Shown here: piece after piece, positions 27,535-37,157 of the stretch
Position numbering within the stretch: position 1 is the stretch's first letter
Layout of the letters: each line of letters opens with the position of its first letter
Assembly (NCBI RefSeq): GCF_900198625.1
Contig: NZ_FZPK01000015.1
Location: 1 to 64,000 of the forward strand
Direction of reading: 5' to 3'
Source of the DNA: Helicobacter rappini
Lineage (GTDB): Bacteria; Campylobacterota; Campylobacteria; Campylobacterales; Helicobacteraceae
Length of the DNA: 64,000 nt
The notes under the pieces: model-generated
The model's input: the letters and a program-made list of their open reading frames with translations, nothing else
What the model was told of the DNA's origin: nothing
The model's database searches: none
Translations under genes and position numbers: made by a program

Positions 27535-27610
27535 ATGAAATCCTTCAAACATAAAATAATAATCGTTTATGATAACATAAACTTGTAAAGTTTTTGAGAA
27601 TCTCTATATT

Positions 27611-28636
27611 TTAATGCTTACTCTCACTAAAAGCTACCCTTACCCCCTCTCCAATAAATACAAGCAAAGATAGCACAATAGACATAACAAGAAATCCAGC
27701 TATACCTAAATGTGGTGCTTGTATATTATTTTTACCTTGATTAAGTAGCTCCCCTAAACTTGCACTCCCAAGTGGCATGCCAAAGCCTAAAAAATCAAGC
27801 GTAGCAAGTGTCGTAATACTCCCAATGGTAATAAAAGGCAAATAAGTAATAGTCGCAATTAAAGCATTAGGCAGAATATGCACAAACATAATATGTAAAT
27901 CACTAAAGCCCAAAACCTTTGAAGCCTTAACATAATCCTGTGTCCTTGCCCTTAAAAACTCTGCACGCACCACACCCACAATACTAGTCCAGCTAAAAAG
28001 TAGCACAATCCCTAAAATAATCCAAAATGTCGGCAGTATAAAGCTTGATACAATAATAATCACAAAGAGTGTAGGCATACCACTCCAAATCTCTAAAGCC
28101 CTCTGCCCAAATAAATCAATAAGCCCACCATAATAGCCCTGCATACCACCGATAATAACGCCAATACACACGCTACACACACTCAAAATTATCCCAAAAA
28201 GTAGCGAAGTGCGTAAGCCATATAATAATCTTGCACAAACATCTCTGCCTTGATCATCAGTCCCTAAAATATGCTCTCTGCTTGGTGGTGTAGGCGGTAT
28301 GCCTTTTAGATCCCAGTCGATACTATCAGCAGCATACTCTATTAAGGGATAAAGTATAAAATCATTTGCAAAAAGATTCCTAACATATGGGTCTTTATAA
28401 TCTGGTGTCGTATAAAAATCCCCGCCAAATTCAACTTCACTATAATCTATAAAAATAGGAAAATAAAACGAATTATTTTTATAAATAAGTAAAGGTTTAT
28501 CATTTGCTAAAAATGGTGCGAATAAACTCATAATAAAGATAAAAATAAAACAAAAAAGTGAGAATCTAGCCATTTTATGTGCGTAAAATAAACGCCAACG
28601 CATAAAAAGTAATGATGGTGTTTTGCTGTATTGCAT
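27611..28636 (-). CDS. yejE: YejE-like oligopeptide ABC transporter permease (orphan)
   Basis: Inner-membrane permease of the OppC/YejE class. The N-terminal part MRWRLFYAHKMARFSL, the large extracytoplasmic loop with HILGTDDQGRDVCARLLYG, and the EAA loop VRAEFLRARTQDYVKASKVLGFSD are characteristic. ATG 28636 with AAAAGG six bases upstream is chosen; the open frame runs further up but without support. The binding protein, second permease and ATPase of a Yej system are not beside it. The partners must therefore lie outside the window or have been lost. Confidence 0.85.
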   Translation of the reverse strand: MQYSKTPSLLFMRWRLFYAHKMARFSLFCFIFIFIMSLFAPFLANDKPLLIYKNNSFYFPIFIDYSEVEFGGDFYTTPDYKDPYVRNLFANDFILYPLIEYAADSIDWDLKGIPPTPPSREHILGTDDQGRDVCARLLYGLRTSLLFGIILSVCSVCIGVIIGGMQGYYGGLIDLFGQRALEIWSGMPTLFVIIIVSSFILPTFWIILGIVLLFSWTSIVGVVRAEFLRARTQDYVKASKVLGFSDLHIMFVHILPNALIATITYLPFITIGSITTLATLDFLGFGMPLGSASLGELLNQGKNNIQAPHLGIAGFLVMSIVLSLLVFIGEGVRVAFSESKH

Positions 28637-29171
28637 GATATGCCTTTTGTGATGAATAATGTAGAAGTATATTATATAAATAGGTGCAAATAAAGATTTC
28701 AAATGAAGAAAAAGAATTTTTATGCTAAATAAAATATATAAAGACTTTAAAATCTTATTCACATAGCGAAGATATAAAAGTTTTAAAAGCGACTAAATAT
28801 ATACACAAATCTAGCTTGTTGTATATCAGATTCAAGAAATTTATATCAAAAAAGTAATATTACATTTTGTAGATTATTGTTTGCTCTAACATAGAATCTA
28901 AAAGATTTGTTGGATGTTATCTTATTATTTAGCTTCCATATACACAAAACAATAAGAAATAGATTTTAGAGACATGATTTATAGAATCTTACAAGCCTAA
29001 AAAATAAAAACTAAATTAGCAAAAAGTATAATTGCCTATAACCACATAGACTTATGAACTTACAAAAGGCCAGATAATTTACTCAATAACGACTACTTAT
29101 TGCAGAATCCAGCAAGGAAGCAATCACCCTACTGAAAATCTAAAAGACTAACAATAAAGCAAAAAAAAGAA
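28637..29171. other. 535-base AT-rich gap without a recognisable gene
   Basis: No reading frame of note on either strand. A TATAAT with flanking AT tracts occurs near 29027 on the plus strand and could start a small RNA. I found no convincing RNA fold or terminator there. Confidence 0.3.
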
Positions 29172-30371
29172 TTATGCCTCAAGCATTTCCTTTACTTTTT
29201 CTAAAATATGTGCGCCTATTGGGATAGCAGAGGTTGCAGCAGGGCTTGGGGCATTACATACATGCACAGACCTTGGTGTATTTACAAAAAGAAAATCTTC
29301 AATCAATTCGCCCGAGTTACTCACAGCTTGCGCACGCACACCAGCAGGATATGGGCTTAGATCTTCTTTTGTGAGTTTTGGGCAGTATTTTTGCACGAGT
29401 TTGAGATAGCCACCTTTGCAGAATGAATTTTTCATTTCAACAAGCCCGGTTTTTAGATTCTTATATATCACTTTTCTAATGCCAGAATGCGTTATCATCT
29501 CTGCAATATCATCGATAGAAATATCAGTTTTTGTGTATCCCTCGCGTTTAAAAGCAAGCACAGCGTTAGGACCAACCGTTACGCTCCCATCAATCATTCG
29601 TGTCAAATGCACCCCAAGAAAAGGCACACTAGGATCAGGGATAGGATAGATGAGATGCTTTACGATTTGATTATGCTGACTTTGCAAGCGATAATATTCA
29701 CCACGGAAAGGGCAAATAACAAAATCCGGTGTAATACCTAGCATTTTCACAAGTTTATCCGACATAAGCCCAGAGCAAGTAACAAGATAGCGACTCTCAT
29801 ATTGTCCTTTTGTGGTTTGGACTATCATGCCTTGCGAGTGTTCTACCAAGCCTACCACCTCTGTGCTATAAAAAATACTTCCACCTTTTTCTTGAAAGCG
29901 TTTTGCCATAGCTTGTGTTACTTCCACATAGCTTACAATGCCACTTGATGGGAAGAAAATGCCGCCAAGCCCAGTGATATTTGGCTCTCTCTCTTGCAAC
30001 TCTTTAGAATCTAGCCATGTGCGTTCTAGTCCGTTTGCCTCTGTGCGCTCCCACAATGCCTTCATACGCTCCATTTCAAGCGGTGTTGTTGCTACCAATA
30101 ATTTACCGCAAATGTCGTATTTAATCCCATTTTCATCGCAAAAAGCCTTTGTTGCCTTATTTCCCTCAAAGCAAAACTTTGCTTTCAAACTCCCGGGTGT
30201 ATAATACACACCCGCATGGATAACGCCACTATTATGCCCAGTTTGATGCTGCCCGGCAGTTGCCTCTTTCTCCAATAATGCGACCTTCATGCCCGGATAT
30301 GCGTCCATAAGCTGCATAGCGACAGACATACCGATAATACCACCACCAACAATAACAAAATCATATATCAT
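29172..30371 (-). CDS. lhgO: L-2-hydroxyglutarate dehydrogenase/oxidase
   Basis: FAD enzyme that oxidises L-2-hydroxyglutarate to 2-oxoglutarate, passing electrons to the quinone pool. The FAD site is FVIVGGGIIGMSVA; QTGHNSGVIHAGVYY and the C-terminal GVRAQAVSNSGELIEDFLF are typical of LhgO. ATG 30371 follows AGGG by six bases. An upstream in-frame ATG at 30443 would add 24 unusual residues. The glutarate hydroxylase gene glaH is the next gene upstream on the same strand, so the two form one pathway. They are 423 bases apart, so each may have its own promoter. Confidence 0.92.
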   Translation of the reverse strand: MIYDFVIVGGGIIGMSVAMQLMDAYPGMKVALLEKEATAGQHQTGHNSGVIHAGVYYTPGSLKAKFCFEGNKATKAFCDENGIKYDICGKLLVATTPLEMERMKALWERTEANGLERTWLDSKELQEREPNITGLGGIFFPSSGIVSYVEVTQAMAKRFQEKGGSIFYSTEVVGLVEHSQGMIVQTTKGQYESRYLVTCSGLMSDKLVKMLGITPDFVICPFRGEYYRLQSQHNQIVKHLIYPIPDPSVPFLGVHLTRMIDGSVTVGPNAVLAFKREGYTKTDISIDDIAEMITHSGIRKVIYKNLKTGLVEMKNSFCKGGYLKLVQKYCPKLTKEDLSPYPAGVRAQAVSNSGELIEDFLFVNTPRSVHVCNAPSPAATSAIPIGAHILEKVKEMLEA

Positions 30372-30794
30372 ATTTTTCCCTTTACAACGCATGTGTAATA
30401 CACATTTTGCTGACTTAGAATCTATAAGTTTAAGATTCTGCATTATAGCTTAAAATTGTATGTTAAAGACTGAAATCCCAAATTACTCACTACAATAAAA
30501 CCATTAAAAAAGAATCTTTAGCTTAAAGACCACTATAAATGGATTTACAGAATCTCATCTCTTGCCATGTTAAAACTTGGCTACAATATCTATCTTGGAT
30601 TTTTCACCAAAATACCAAAAATGACAAGATTTTGTCAGATTTCAAAACACTAGATCTAGAGATATGCTAGACTTAAAATAAAATCATGTCCAGCACACTT
30701 TGATTCAATATTTAATGTAGATACAAATAAGTCCTGCAAACAAAATCTCTCATTGACTGATGAATTTCTTTGCTTACTTTACAAAATGCAACAA
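30372..30794. other. 423-base gap between glaH and lhgO
   Basis: AT-rich, with no open frame of note and no clear hairpin. Its length between two pathway partners suggests room for a promoter of lhgO, but I cannot place one with confidence. Confidence 0.3.
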
Positions 30795-31760
30795 TTATAT
30801 AGCTGCTTTTTTTAATCCATGATAGGCTTTAAAAGGGTTTGAAGTGAATGAGAAATAGCCTCTTTGACGCATAAGCTCTCTACGCAAATTCTCATGTCTT
30901 TCAAACTTATCTCTACCATGTAGCCAGAAAAGATTATTGATAAGCAGGAATTGTCCCACTGGCACAGGGAATGATAGCTTATTCTTGCTATTTTCTAGTG
31001 AATCTCCCATATCCGCAAGCCAAGTGCCTTCTTCATAATCTTTTGGCTGTGCAAATTGATCGATAAAAAGCATAACGGGACGACCATCAGCATCGACCTC
31101 AAATACCGGGTGATAAGCATCTTCTGTTACATTTTTGCTTGGTGGTGCAGACCATTTAATAACGCGTTTTGCTAAATGATGATTGAAATATTTATCTAAA
31201 TCTTCCCAATCATCAAGGTGTAAAAGTTGAGAATCTCCACCTTTCATATTTTGCTCATCAATTTTATACATTAATACATAATCTGTGGTTTGATTCACAT
31301 AAGTGCCATCGTTATGCAATTCAAGTGGCTTTTGTGGTTGGCGTAAATAGCTATCTGAATTATCAGTATTAACAACAGCCCATCTAGCATAATATTTGCC
31401 TGTCATGTCATCAAAGTTTGAGCGACCTATTAAATGCACGAATGCGGTAGCAATTTTTACCATATCATCGCCTTGTGCTACATCATTAATGCCCTCTGGA
31501 TTCACAAGCAATGCCCCTTGATCTCTATTGCTTAGCGTGTTTTGCAATACTTTTTGCAATTTGTTATCGCATAGTTTATTAAGAATCTCCGCCACTCTGA
31601 ATCGCAAGAAAGATTTATACTCAAGTGCTTGCACTGGATATTGCTCCACTTCTTTCAAAAATTGTGCAATAACCTCTTTCGTAAAAACCATTTCCAAAAG
31701 TTTTGGTGAATATTTAGAAGGTGTTACCTTAAACTGCTTATTCTCAAAAATACTTGCCAT
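30795..31760 (-). CDS. glaH: glutarate 2-hydroxylase (CsiD)
   Basis: Fe(II)/2-oxoglutarate-dependent oxygenase that converts glutarate, 2-oxoglutarate and oxygen to L-2-hydroxyglutarate, succinate and carbon dioxide. The metal triad is His149 and Asp151 in [10 protein letters not shown] plus His281 in [10 protein letters not shown]. At 321 residues it has the length of E. coli CsiD. AGGAG precedes the ATG. Together with lhgO it turns glutarate, an end product of lysine or cadaverine breakdown, into TCA intermediates. The oxygen requirement fits a microaerophile. No transaminase or semialdehyde dehydrogenase of the pathway is in this window. Confidence 0.93.
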   Translation of the reverse strand: MASIFENKQFKVTPSKYSPKLLEMVFTKEVIAQFLKEVEQYPVQALEYKSFLRFRVAEILNKLCDNKLQKVLQNTLSNRDQGALLVNPEGINDVAQGDDMVKIATAFVHLIGRSNFDDMTGKYYARWAVVNTDNSDSYLRQPQKPLELHNDGTYVNQTTDYVLMYKIDEQNMKGGDSQLLHLDDWEDLDKYFNHHLAKRVIKWSAPPSKNVTEDAYHPVFEVDADGRPVMLFIDQFAQPKDYEEGTWLADMGDSLENSKNKLSFPVPVGQFLLINNLFWLHGRDKFERHENLRRELMRQRGYFSFTSNPFKAYHGLKKAAI

Positions 31761-32193
31761 GTCGTTCTCCTAAAATTGAAATACTTGCGATTGCAAGAGT
31801 GTTTGAGGATTTAAATCCTTGAAAGTAAGAATTGCATTTTAAACATTAATTTTAGCTTAAATTGATAATAATATACACTTTTTTATTTTGTAAAAATTAT
31901 AAATTGTTACATATTTACAAGTTTTAGTATAAAATTATCATTATTAGCTAAATAATAAGAAGAAAAAATAGGACATTGCGAGATTCTATAAAATTACACA
32001 GAAAAAAGCCTATTTTACGATAAAAAGTATATAAAATACACTTTTTAGCACTTTTGTATTATGGAAAAATAGTTACAATTATAAACTAATAGAATATACA
32101 AATGTTACTTTATGTAAAAATAGAATTGCAAAAAACATAATCAATAGATATCTCTTAAAATAAAACACAATTGGTATAAATCTCTACTAAAAC
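31761..32193. other. 433-base gap upstream of glaH
   Basis: Holds a perfect 14-base palindrome (next entry) and then AT-rich sequence with no gene that I can support. Confidence 0.35.
31806..31819. promoter_or_regulatory. palindrome AGGATTTAAATCCT in the glaH leader
   Basis: A perfect palindrome 46 bases upstream of the glaH ATG. In E. coli the csiD operon is controlled by a dedicated repressor that responds to glutarate. A similar control here is only a guess from position. Confidence 0.35.
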
Positions 32194-32826
32194 CTATCTC
32201 ATTAAACGCATTTGAGCAATAGTTGCCATCTCATCATGCTTAAAGATTCCAAAAAGACTAAGCAATGCGGTTTGCAAGGCATACATAGATTCTATGTCTG
32301 GGGATACTTGTGAGTTTGCTTTCACGCAGACTCTTACCTCAAAGCCACAATGCCCCTGTGCTTTAGTTTCTCTTACTTGTTGCTTTTCAATGCGTATCTG
32401 CTTATTTTGAAAGTTCATTACTGCTTGATTAAATCTTAGACGCATATTAGATTCTGTGTTATCTTGTATTGGTTGGGCTTTTTGTGTCTCTTTATCTTTT
32501 TTAAGAGAAAAGCGTTTGGGCTTAAAGCTTGGGAGAAAATTTGTATAATATTGCAGTGAATCTGTAAATATAGAATCTGTTGGCTGTATCTCAATATCTA
32601 TGCTTTGCAGGGCGATTTGATAGCATAGTGTAAAAATCTCGCTAGTCCTTTTTGCCGCTTCCACGCCTGAAGCGATGGCTATGTGAATATGCTTTGTATA
32701 TGTAGAATCTGCCATAAAGTTTGCAAAGCTTTGCGGCGATATGATAAGCAGTCCTGCGGCATTGCTTATTTGTTCCTTGCATGGCTTACTTGCGATATTT
32801 GCTAATCCCATAGATATTGTATTCAT
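32194..32826 (-). CDS. degenerate MoaC-like protein with internal insertion
   Basis: The first 80 residues follow MoaC (cyclic pyranopterin monophosphate synthase): AAGLLIISPQSFANFM, VEAAKRTSEIFTLC and IALQSIDIEIQ. The end (FEVRVCVKANSQVS, MYALQTALLSLFGI) matches the MoaC C-terminus. In between, residues about 83-157 are an LDS-poor but polar insertion absent from MoaC. The active-site His of LCHPLxL is replaced (LCYQIAL, Tyr69). The Asp of the IYDMCK motif is Gly, although the Lys is kept. It is probably not an ordinary MoaC; it may be a pseudoenzyme or a decaying paralog. It starts two bases after dapC ends. Confidence 0.6.
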   Translation of the reverse strand: MNTISMGLANIASKPCKEQISNAAGLLIISPQSFANFMADSTYTKHIHIAIASGVEAAKRTSEIFTLCYQIALQSIDIEIQPTDSIFTDSLQYYTNFLPSFKPKRFSLKKDKETQKAQPIQDNTESNMRLRFNQAVMNFQNKQIRIEKQQVRETKAQGHCGFEVRVCVKANSQVSPDIESMYALQTALLSLFGIFKHDEMATIAQMRLMR

Positions 32827-32828
32827 AG

Positions 32829-34040
32829 CTAATCTCTTTTTATGAAATCTTCATAGCATTCTTTTATATCTAATAGGGCTTTTCTCATTACTTCTTCTTC
32901 ATGTGTTAGGGCGATACGCACATATCCCATGCCGCTTTTCTCTCGTCCAAGAAACGAGCCGGGCAATATCTTATGTCCGCTTCTTTTATATAGCTCCTGT
33001 GTGAAAAGCATATCACTAGTAAAATCTTTTGGAATCTTATGCTTTGTATTTGCCACACATAGCCACAAATAAAATGTATAAGGATATACATGAGTATTTG
33101 GGAAAATCTCTTGTGCTATCTCTAGATTCTTAGCAAACTTTTTGCGTATGCTTTGTGCGTATTCATCTTCCTGCCATGCGATTATACTTGCCTTTTGCAA
33201 GGTTAGAGGCATACTGATACCAACATAGGTGCGAAACACCTTATAATCTTTTAAGATATTAGAATCTCCAGCTATAAAGCCACTTCTTAAACCCGGCGCA
33301 GAAAGCCGCTTTGAGATAGAGTTGATAACAAAGCTATTTTTAAACGAAGTATTGCCAATAGCCTTGCATGCTTCAAGTAAGCTAGGCGGGGCATTATCTT
33401 TGTAAATCTCACTATAACACTCATCATTTACTAAAATAAAGTCATATTCAAGTGCGAGTTTTGCCCACTCCATAAGCTCTTCTCTATTTAGAATCTGTCC
33501 TGTTGGATTATTTGGCGAGTTAAGGATAACCATGCTAACTTTTCTTAAATCAGATTCTAAAAGTTTGGGTTTAAAGTCATTTTGCTCATTTAGTGGCATA
33601 TAAATCGCATCGGCATGATTTGCAATCTGTGCGCCTTCATAGATTTGATAGAATGGATTTGGGAAAGATAATGTTGGCTTATTTTGTTTTTTACATATAT
33701 CGCTTGTGAATATAAAATGTGTAAAGTTAAAAAGCACCTCTCTTGACCCAAAAGTTGGGATTAACTCATCTTCTTTCAACGCGATATTAAATCGCTTATA
33801 AAAAAACTCTCTTTGGGCTTCTGGTAGTTTAGAATCTAGTGTGGGATAATAGCGGATAAGACTTGCATTATCACACAAAGCCTGCACGACTTTTGTGGGT
33901 GATGGAAACGCTGGCTCACCTATGCTTAAATTTAAACCGCTACTTGAATGTAGTTTGCAAGATTCAGTTTTATTGTCATTTGTATCGCAAGTTTCTAGTA
34001 ATGCTCTTAATTTCTCAAATGGATATGGATTGAAAGTCAA
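32829..34040 (-). CDS. dapC: class I aminotransferase, likely N-succinyldiaminopimelate aminotransferase
   Basis: PLP enzyme of the aspartate aminotransferase fold. Substrate and cofactor motifs: LSIGEPAFPSP, SPNNPTGQIL, the aspartate region LVNDECYSEIY and the PLP Lys in NSISKRLSAPGLRSG. Helicobacter members of this clade are assigned to DapC in the lysine/peptidoglycan branch, and dapA is in the same window. An aspartate aminotransferase role cannot be excluded. The start is TTG 34040 with AAGGAG five bases before; no suitable ATG exists nearby. The MoaC-like gene follows directly. Confidence 0.82.
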   Translation of the reverse strand: MTFNPYPFEKLRALLETCDTNDNKTESCKLHSSSGLNLSIGEPAFPSPTKVVQALCDNASLIRYYPTLDSKLPEAQREFFYKRFNIALKEDELIPTFGSREVLFNFTHFIFTSDICKKQNKPTLSFPNPFYQIYEGAQIANHADAIYMPLNEQNDFKPKLLESDLRKVSMVILNSPNNPTGQILNREELMEWAKLALEYDFILVNDECYSEIYKDNAPPSLLEACKAIGNTSFKNSFVINSISKRLSAPGLRSGFIAGDSNILKDYKVFRTYVGISMPLTLQKASIIAWQEDEYAQSIRKKFAKNLEIAQEIFPNTHVYPYTFYLWLCVANTKHKIPKDFTSDMLFTQELYKRSGHKILPGSFLGREKSGMGYVRIALTHEEEVMRKALLDIKECYEDFIKRD

Positions 34041-34413
34041 AATTACTCCTTAATTATGAATGCAAAGTATTGCTATAATTCTAGCAAAAAATCATGTAAA
34101 TTATAAGGGATAATAAAAGTGTGTGTATTGCAAAATCTTATAAAAATTTCATTTATTAATCCTTTGTGCATTTTTATATTTCATAGTTGAGTAAGAATAA
34201 ATAACAGGAATCATTGTATAAACCAAACACACCTTTGAGTCAAATTTTCTGTTTTTACTTGAGTGATTTGCAAGATTCTAGTCTGCAAAATAAACAGAAT
34301 CTACATAACAAATGAAAAACTTAAAATGAGATCGCATGTTGAATGCATATTCATAAATTAATAATCTTTTGCTACAATACAAGCTTTTATTATTTTTGTG
34401 TTTGGAGAATAAA
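34041..34413. other. divergent gap between dapC and rpoZ
   Basis: AT-rich. It contains the rpoZ -10 element TACAAT at 34373-34378 and no other support for a gene. Confidence 0.4.
34373..34378 (+). promoter_or_regulatory. -10 element for rpoZ-spoT
   Basis: TACAAT lies 35 bases before the rpoZ ATG, with T-rich sequence upstream and no clear -35. Confidence 0.45.
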
Positions 34414-34635
34414 ATGGTAACACGGACTGAACAAGTAATTGCTAAAGCATTAGAGCAAACAGGGAATGATAGATATAAGCTTTCTGTATTAGTGTTTGCA
34501 AGAGTGAAAGAGCTTAGTGTTGGGGCACAGCCATTACTGAATTATCCAGATGATTATCTAAGAAAAATGGAGCCATGCGACATTGCCTTGCAAGAAATAG
34601 CTGATGGTAAAGTAACACTTGCAAATCACCTTTAA
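34414..34635 (+). CDS. rpoZ: RNA polymerase omega subunit
   Basis: A 73-residue omega subunit that binds beta-prime and assists core assembly. The N-terminal MVTRTEQVIAKALEQ and the central DRYKLSVLVFARVKEL match the omega fold, where the usual NRFELVxxAxxRAR is changed in the Campylobacterota manner. The ATG at 34414 with GGAGA seven bases before is chosen; the reading frame is open upstream. spoT follows after 53 bases, the same order as in H. pylori, so transcription and the stringent response share one message. Confidence 0.9.
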   Translation: MVTRTEQVIAKALEQTGNDRYKLSVLVFARVKELSVGAQPLLNYPDDYLRKMEPCDIALQEIADGKVTLANHL

Positions 34636-34688
34636 TAGATTCTACAAAGTATTGAGCCATTAACAATAATAAGCCTTAAGGTTGCTAC

Positions 34689-36842
34689 ATGGATTTTTTT
34701 GATAATTTAGCACAAATTGAGACAATAGAAGATGCACTAAAGCAATTAGAATCCTTGCAAACAATTACACCAAAAATTGTAAAAGCCATAGAGGACGCAC
34801 AAAGGTTTCATGAGGGGCAATTGCGTAAAAGTGGCATACCCTATGTTGTGCATCCTATATGTGTGGCTTGTATTGTAGCACATTATGGTGGCGATGAAGC
34901 AATGGTTTGTGCTGCGTTGCTTCATGATATTGTGGAAGATACATTGTGTGAGATTGACTATATCCATGAGAGTTATGGCGAAGAAGTCGGAGCGTTAGTA
35001 GATGCTTTGACAAAGATTGTTGAGATACGCAATGAAGAGCTTACTTCGGATACAAGCAATGAAAAGCTTGTAGCACAAGCCTTATCTTTCCGTAAAATGC
35101 TTATAGCAAGCATACAAGATGCAAGGGTGCTTGTCATAAAGATTAGTGATAGAATGCATAATATGCTAACGCTTGATGCCCTAAGCACAGCGAAACAGAT
35201 AAGAATCGCAGAAGAAACGCTTGTCGTTTATGCCCCTATCGCTCATAGACTTGGCATGTCTTCATTAAAAAATGAACTAGAAGATAAAAGCTTTTATTAT
35301 ATCTATTCTGACTCTTATAATAAGATACAAGAAGAAAAGAATGCGAAAAGACAGAATCTTGAGTTGCGTCTAAATGATTTCACACAAAAGATTTCTAAGC
35401 TTTTATTAAACAATGGCTTTCTGCGGGATAGCTTTGAGATTCAGAGTCGAATTAAACGCAATTATTCCATACATTTAAAAATGCAAAGAAAGGGCATTAG
35501 TATGGACGAAATGCTAGATTTACTTGCAGTGCGTATCATTGTAAAAAATCAGATAGATTGTTACCGCGCTTTAGGTATCGTGCATATTAATCTAAATCCT
35601 ATACCTTCAAGGCTTAAAGACTACATTGCATTGCCAAAAGAGAATGGCTATCAAACAATACATACCACGGTGTTTGATGATGGAGCGGTTTATGAAGTCC
35701 AGATTCGCACCTATGATATGCACAAAAGTGCCGAAATGGGTATGGCAGCACACTGGAAATATAAAAGTGGCAGTGTATCGCCAAATCTTAATTGGCTAAA
35801 AGATATGAAAGAGAGTAGCAGTGTAAGCAAAAGTGCCGAAGAGTTTTATGAAGTAACAAAAAATGATCTTTACAGAGAAGATATTGTCGTTTTTGGTCCA
35901 GATGGAAAGACTTTTAGTTTGCCTGTTGGCTCTGTGGTGCTTGACTATGCGTATGCGGTGCATAGTGATGTAGGAGATATGGCTGAAAAAGCATTTGTGA
36001 ATAATCAAAGGGTATCTTTACTGCAAAAATTAAAGAGTGGTGATATTGTAAAAATCGAAAAGGGTGAAGTCGCACAAACGCGTTGCACTTGGATAGATTC
36101 TGTGAAAACTTCAAAAGCAAAGATTCACATGCGGACAATGTGTCATAATAAAATAAAAGAAATTGATAAAAAAGTAGCTATAAATATTTTAACCACCATT
36201 TTTGATAAAGAACATAAGTTTTTTGATGAGTTTATAAGAAATCATAACTTAGAAGATCGCATAGGGCAAGCTGCAACAGATTTAACCTTTTTGCAAGAAA
36301 TTACGAATGATTTTAAGCGAGAATATAAGATTGATAATAGCTTTTTTGCATTTATGCGTTTTAAGACGCTGAATCTAAAAGAGCAAAAATTTGATAATTT
36401 AATCCTACATACAAATAGAAATATTAGTGAGTTAATTTTTGATCATTGCTGTCATCCAAAATTTGGTGATTCGGTAGTTGCCATAAAGAATGGACAGAGG
36501 GCTATCGTGCATCACAAGCTTTGTGATAAAGCAAATGAGAGAATTAATCAAGGCGTAAATCAGCTATTTGTAACATGGGCAAAACATGCAAAAGTGAGCT
36601 TTAGGGTTATTGTTTCATTTGAAAATAAAAATGGGGCAATTGCAGAGTTTCTCACAACTCTAGCAAAACACAATTATAATGTAATAAAAGTAGAATATGA
36701 TGGACATAAAAATAGCTTTTCACCCGTGTGTGAAGTTATCATAGAATCTGATCAAAAAGATACAAAGATAATCAAAGAAGCATTGCAGAAAAAGTATAGA
36801 ATCATTAAGTTTGTAAATCTCAAAGATGCGTATCAAGAGTAG
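34689..36842 (+). CDS. spoT: (p)ppGpp synthetase/hydrolase
   Basis: Bifunctional RelA/SpoT enzyme, 717 residues, the sole long Rsh visible. An HD hydrolase domain occupies about 45-200 (VVHPICVACIVAHYGG, ALLHDIVEDT). The synthetase domain follows (RIKRNYSIHLKMQRKG, DLLAVRIIVKN, ENGYQTIHTTVF). Then come the TGS domain (VVFGPDGKTFSLPVGSVV) and a C-terminal ACT domain (FRVIVSFENKNGAIAEF). Both catalytic halves look intact. In Helicobacter it governs starvation, serum and aerobic stress responses (known for the family). It is downstream of rpoZ. Confidence 0.94.
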   Translation: MDFFDNLAQIETIEDALKQLESLQTITPKIVKAIEDAQRFHEGQLRKSGIPYVVHPICVACIVAHYGGDEAMVCAALLHDIVEDTLCEIDYIHESYGEEVGALVDALTKIVEIRNEELTSDTSNEKLVAQALSFRKMLIASIQDARVLVIKISDRMHNMLTLDALSTAKQIRIAEETLVVYAPIAHRLGMSSLKNELEDKSFYYIYSDSYNKIQEEKNAKRQNLELRLNDFTQKISKLLLNNGFLRDSFEIQSRIKRNYSIHLKMQRKGISMDEMLDLLAVRIIVKNQIDCYRALGIVHINLNPIPSRLKDYIALPKENGYQTIHTTVFDDGAVYEVQIRTYDMHKSAEMGMAAHWKYKSGSVSPNLNWLKDMKESSSVSKSAEEFYEVTKNDLYREDIVVFGPDGKTFSLPVGSVVLDYAYAVHSDVGDMAEKAFVNNQRVSLLQKLKSGDIVKIEKGEVAQTRCTWIDSVKTSKAKIHMRTMCHNKIKEIDKKVAINILTTIFDKEHKFFDEFIRNHNLEDRIGQAATDLTFLQEITNDFKREYKIDNSFFAFMRFKTLNLKEQKFDNLILHTNRNISELIFDHCCHPKFGDSVVAIKNGQRAIVHHKLCDKANERINQGVNQLFVTWAKHAKVSFRVIVSFENKNGAIAEFLTTLAKHNYNVIKVEYDGHKNSFSPVCEVIIESDQKDTKIIKEALQKKYRIIKFVNLKDAYQE

Positions 36843-37157
36843 ATAAAAGTGTATTGATATTTATTAAAGTGTTAAAAGATTTATAGTTTGTTTGCTGATT
36901 TTATAACTTTCTGCAAAATATTATTCCTATAAATTGTAAGATCCGCTACGACTAAAAAGCATTTAAGATTTAGGATGTGATATAAAAACCCGCTTTTAAT
37001 ATATCCAAAAAAATACATAAGAAAATTGCTCCTTTGTGGTTTTTAAAGTAACTTGCATAGTATGTTTAACACGCATAAAGCTTAGTGTATACTTTTTGTT
37101 AAACATCTCTTCTTTTCATATTATTTATTGCATAGCATGGACTTTTATCATAGATAT
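36843..37157. other. convergent gap between spoT and gatB
   Basis: AT-rich, with no gene, and no hairpin strong enough to call a terminator. Confidence 0.3.

Noticed and set aside
29080-29150. AGCAAGGAAGCA resembling the loop of 4.5S/SRP RNA
   Set aside because: The loop would be five bases and the outer sequences do not pair into the long SRP hairpin. I do not call ffs.
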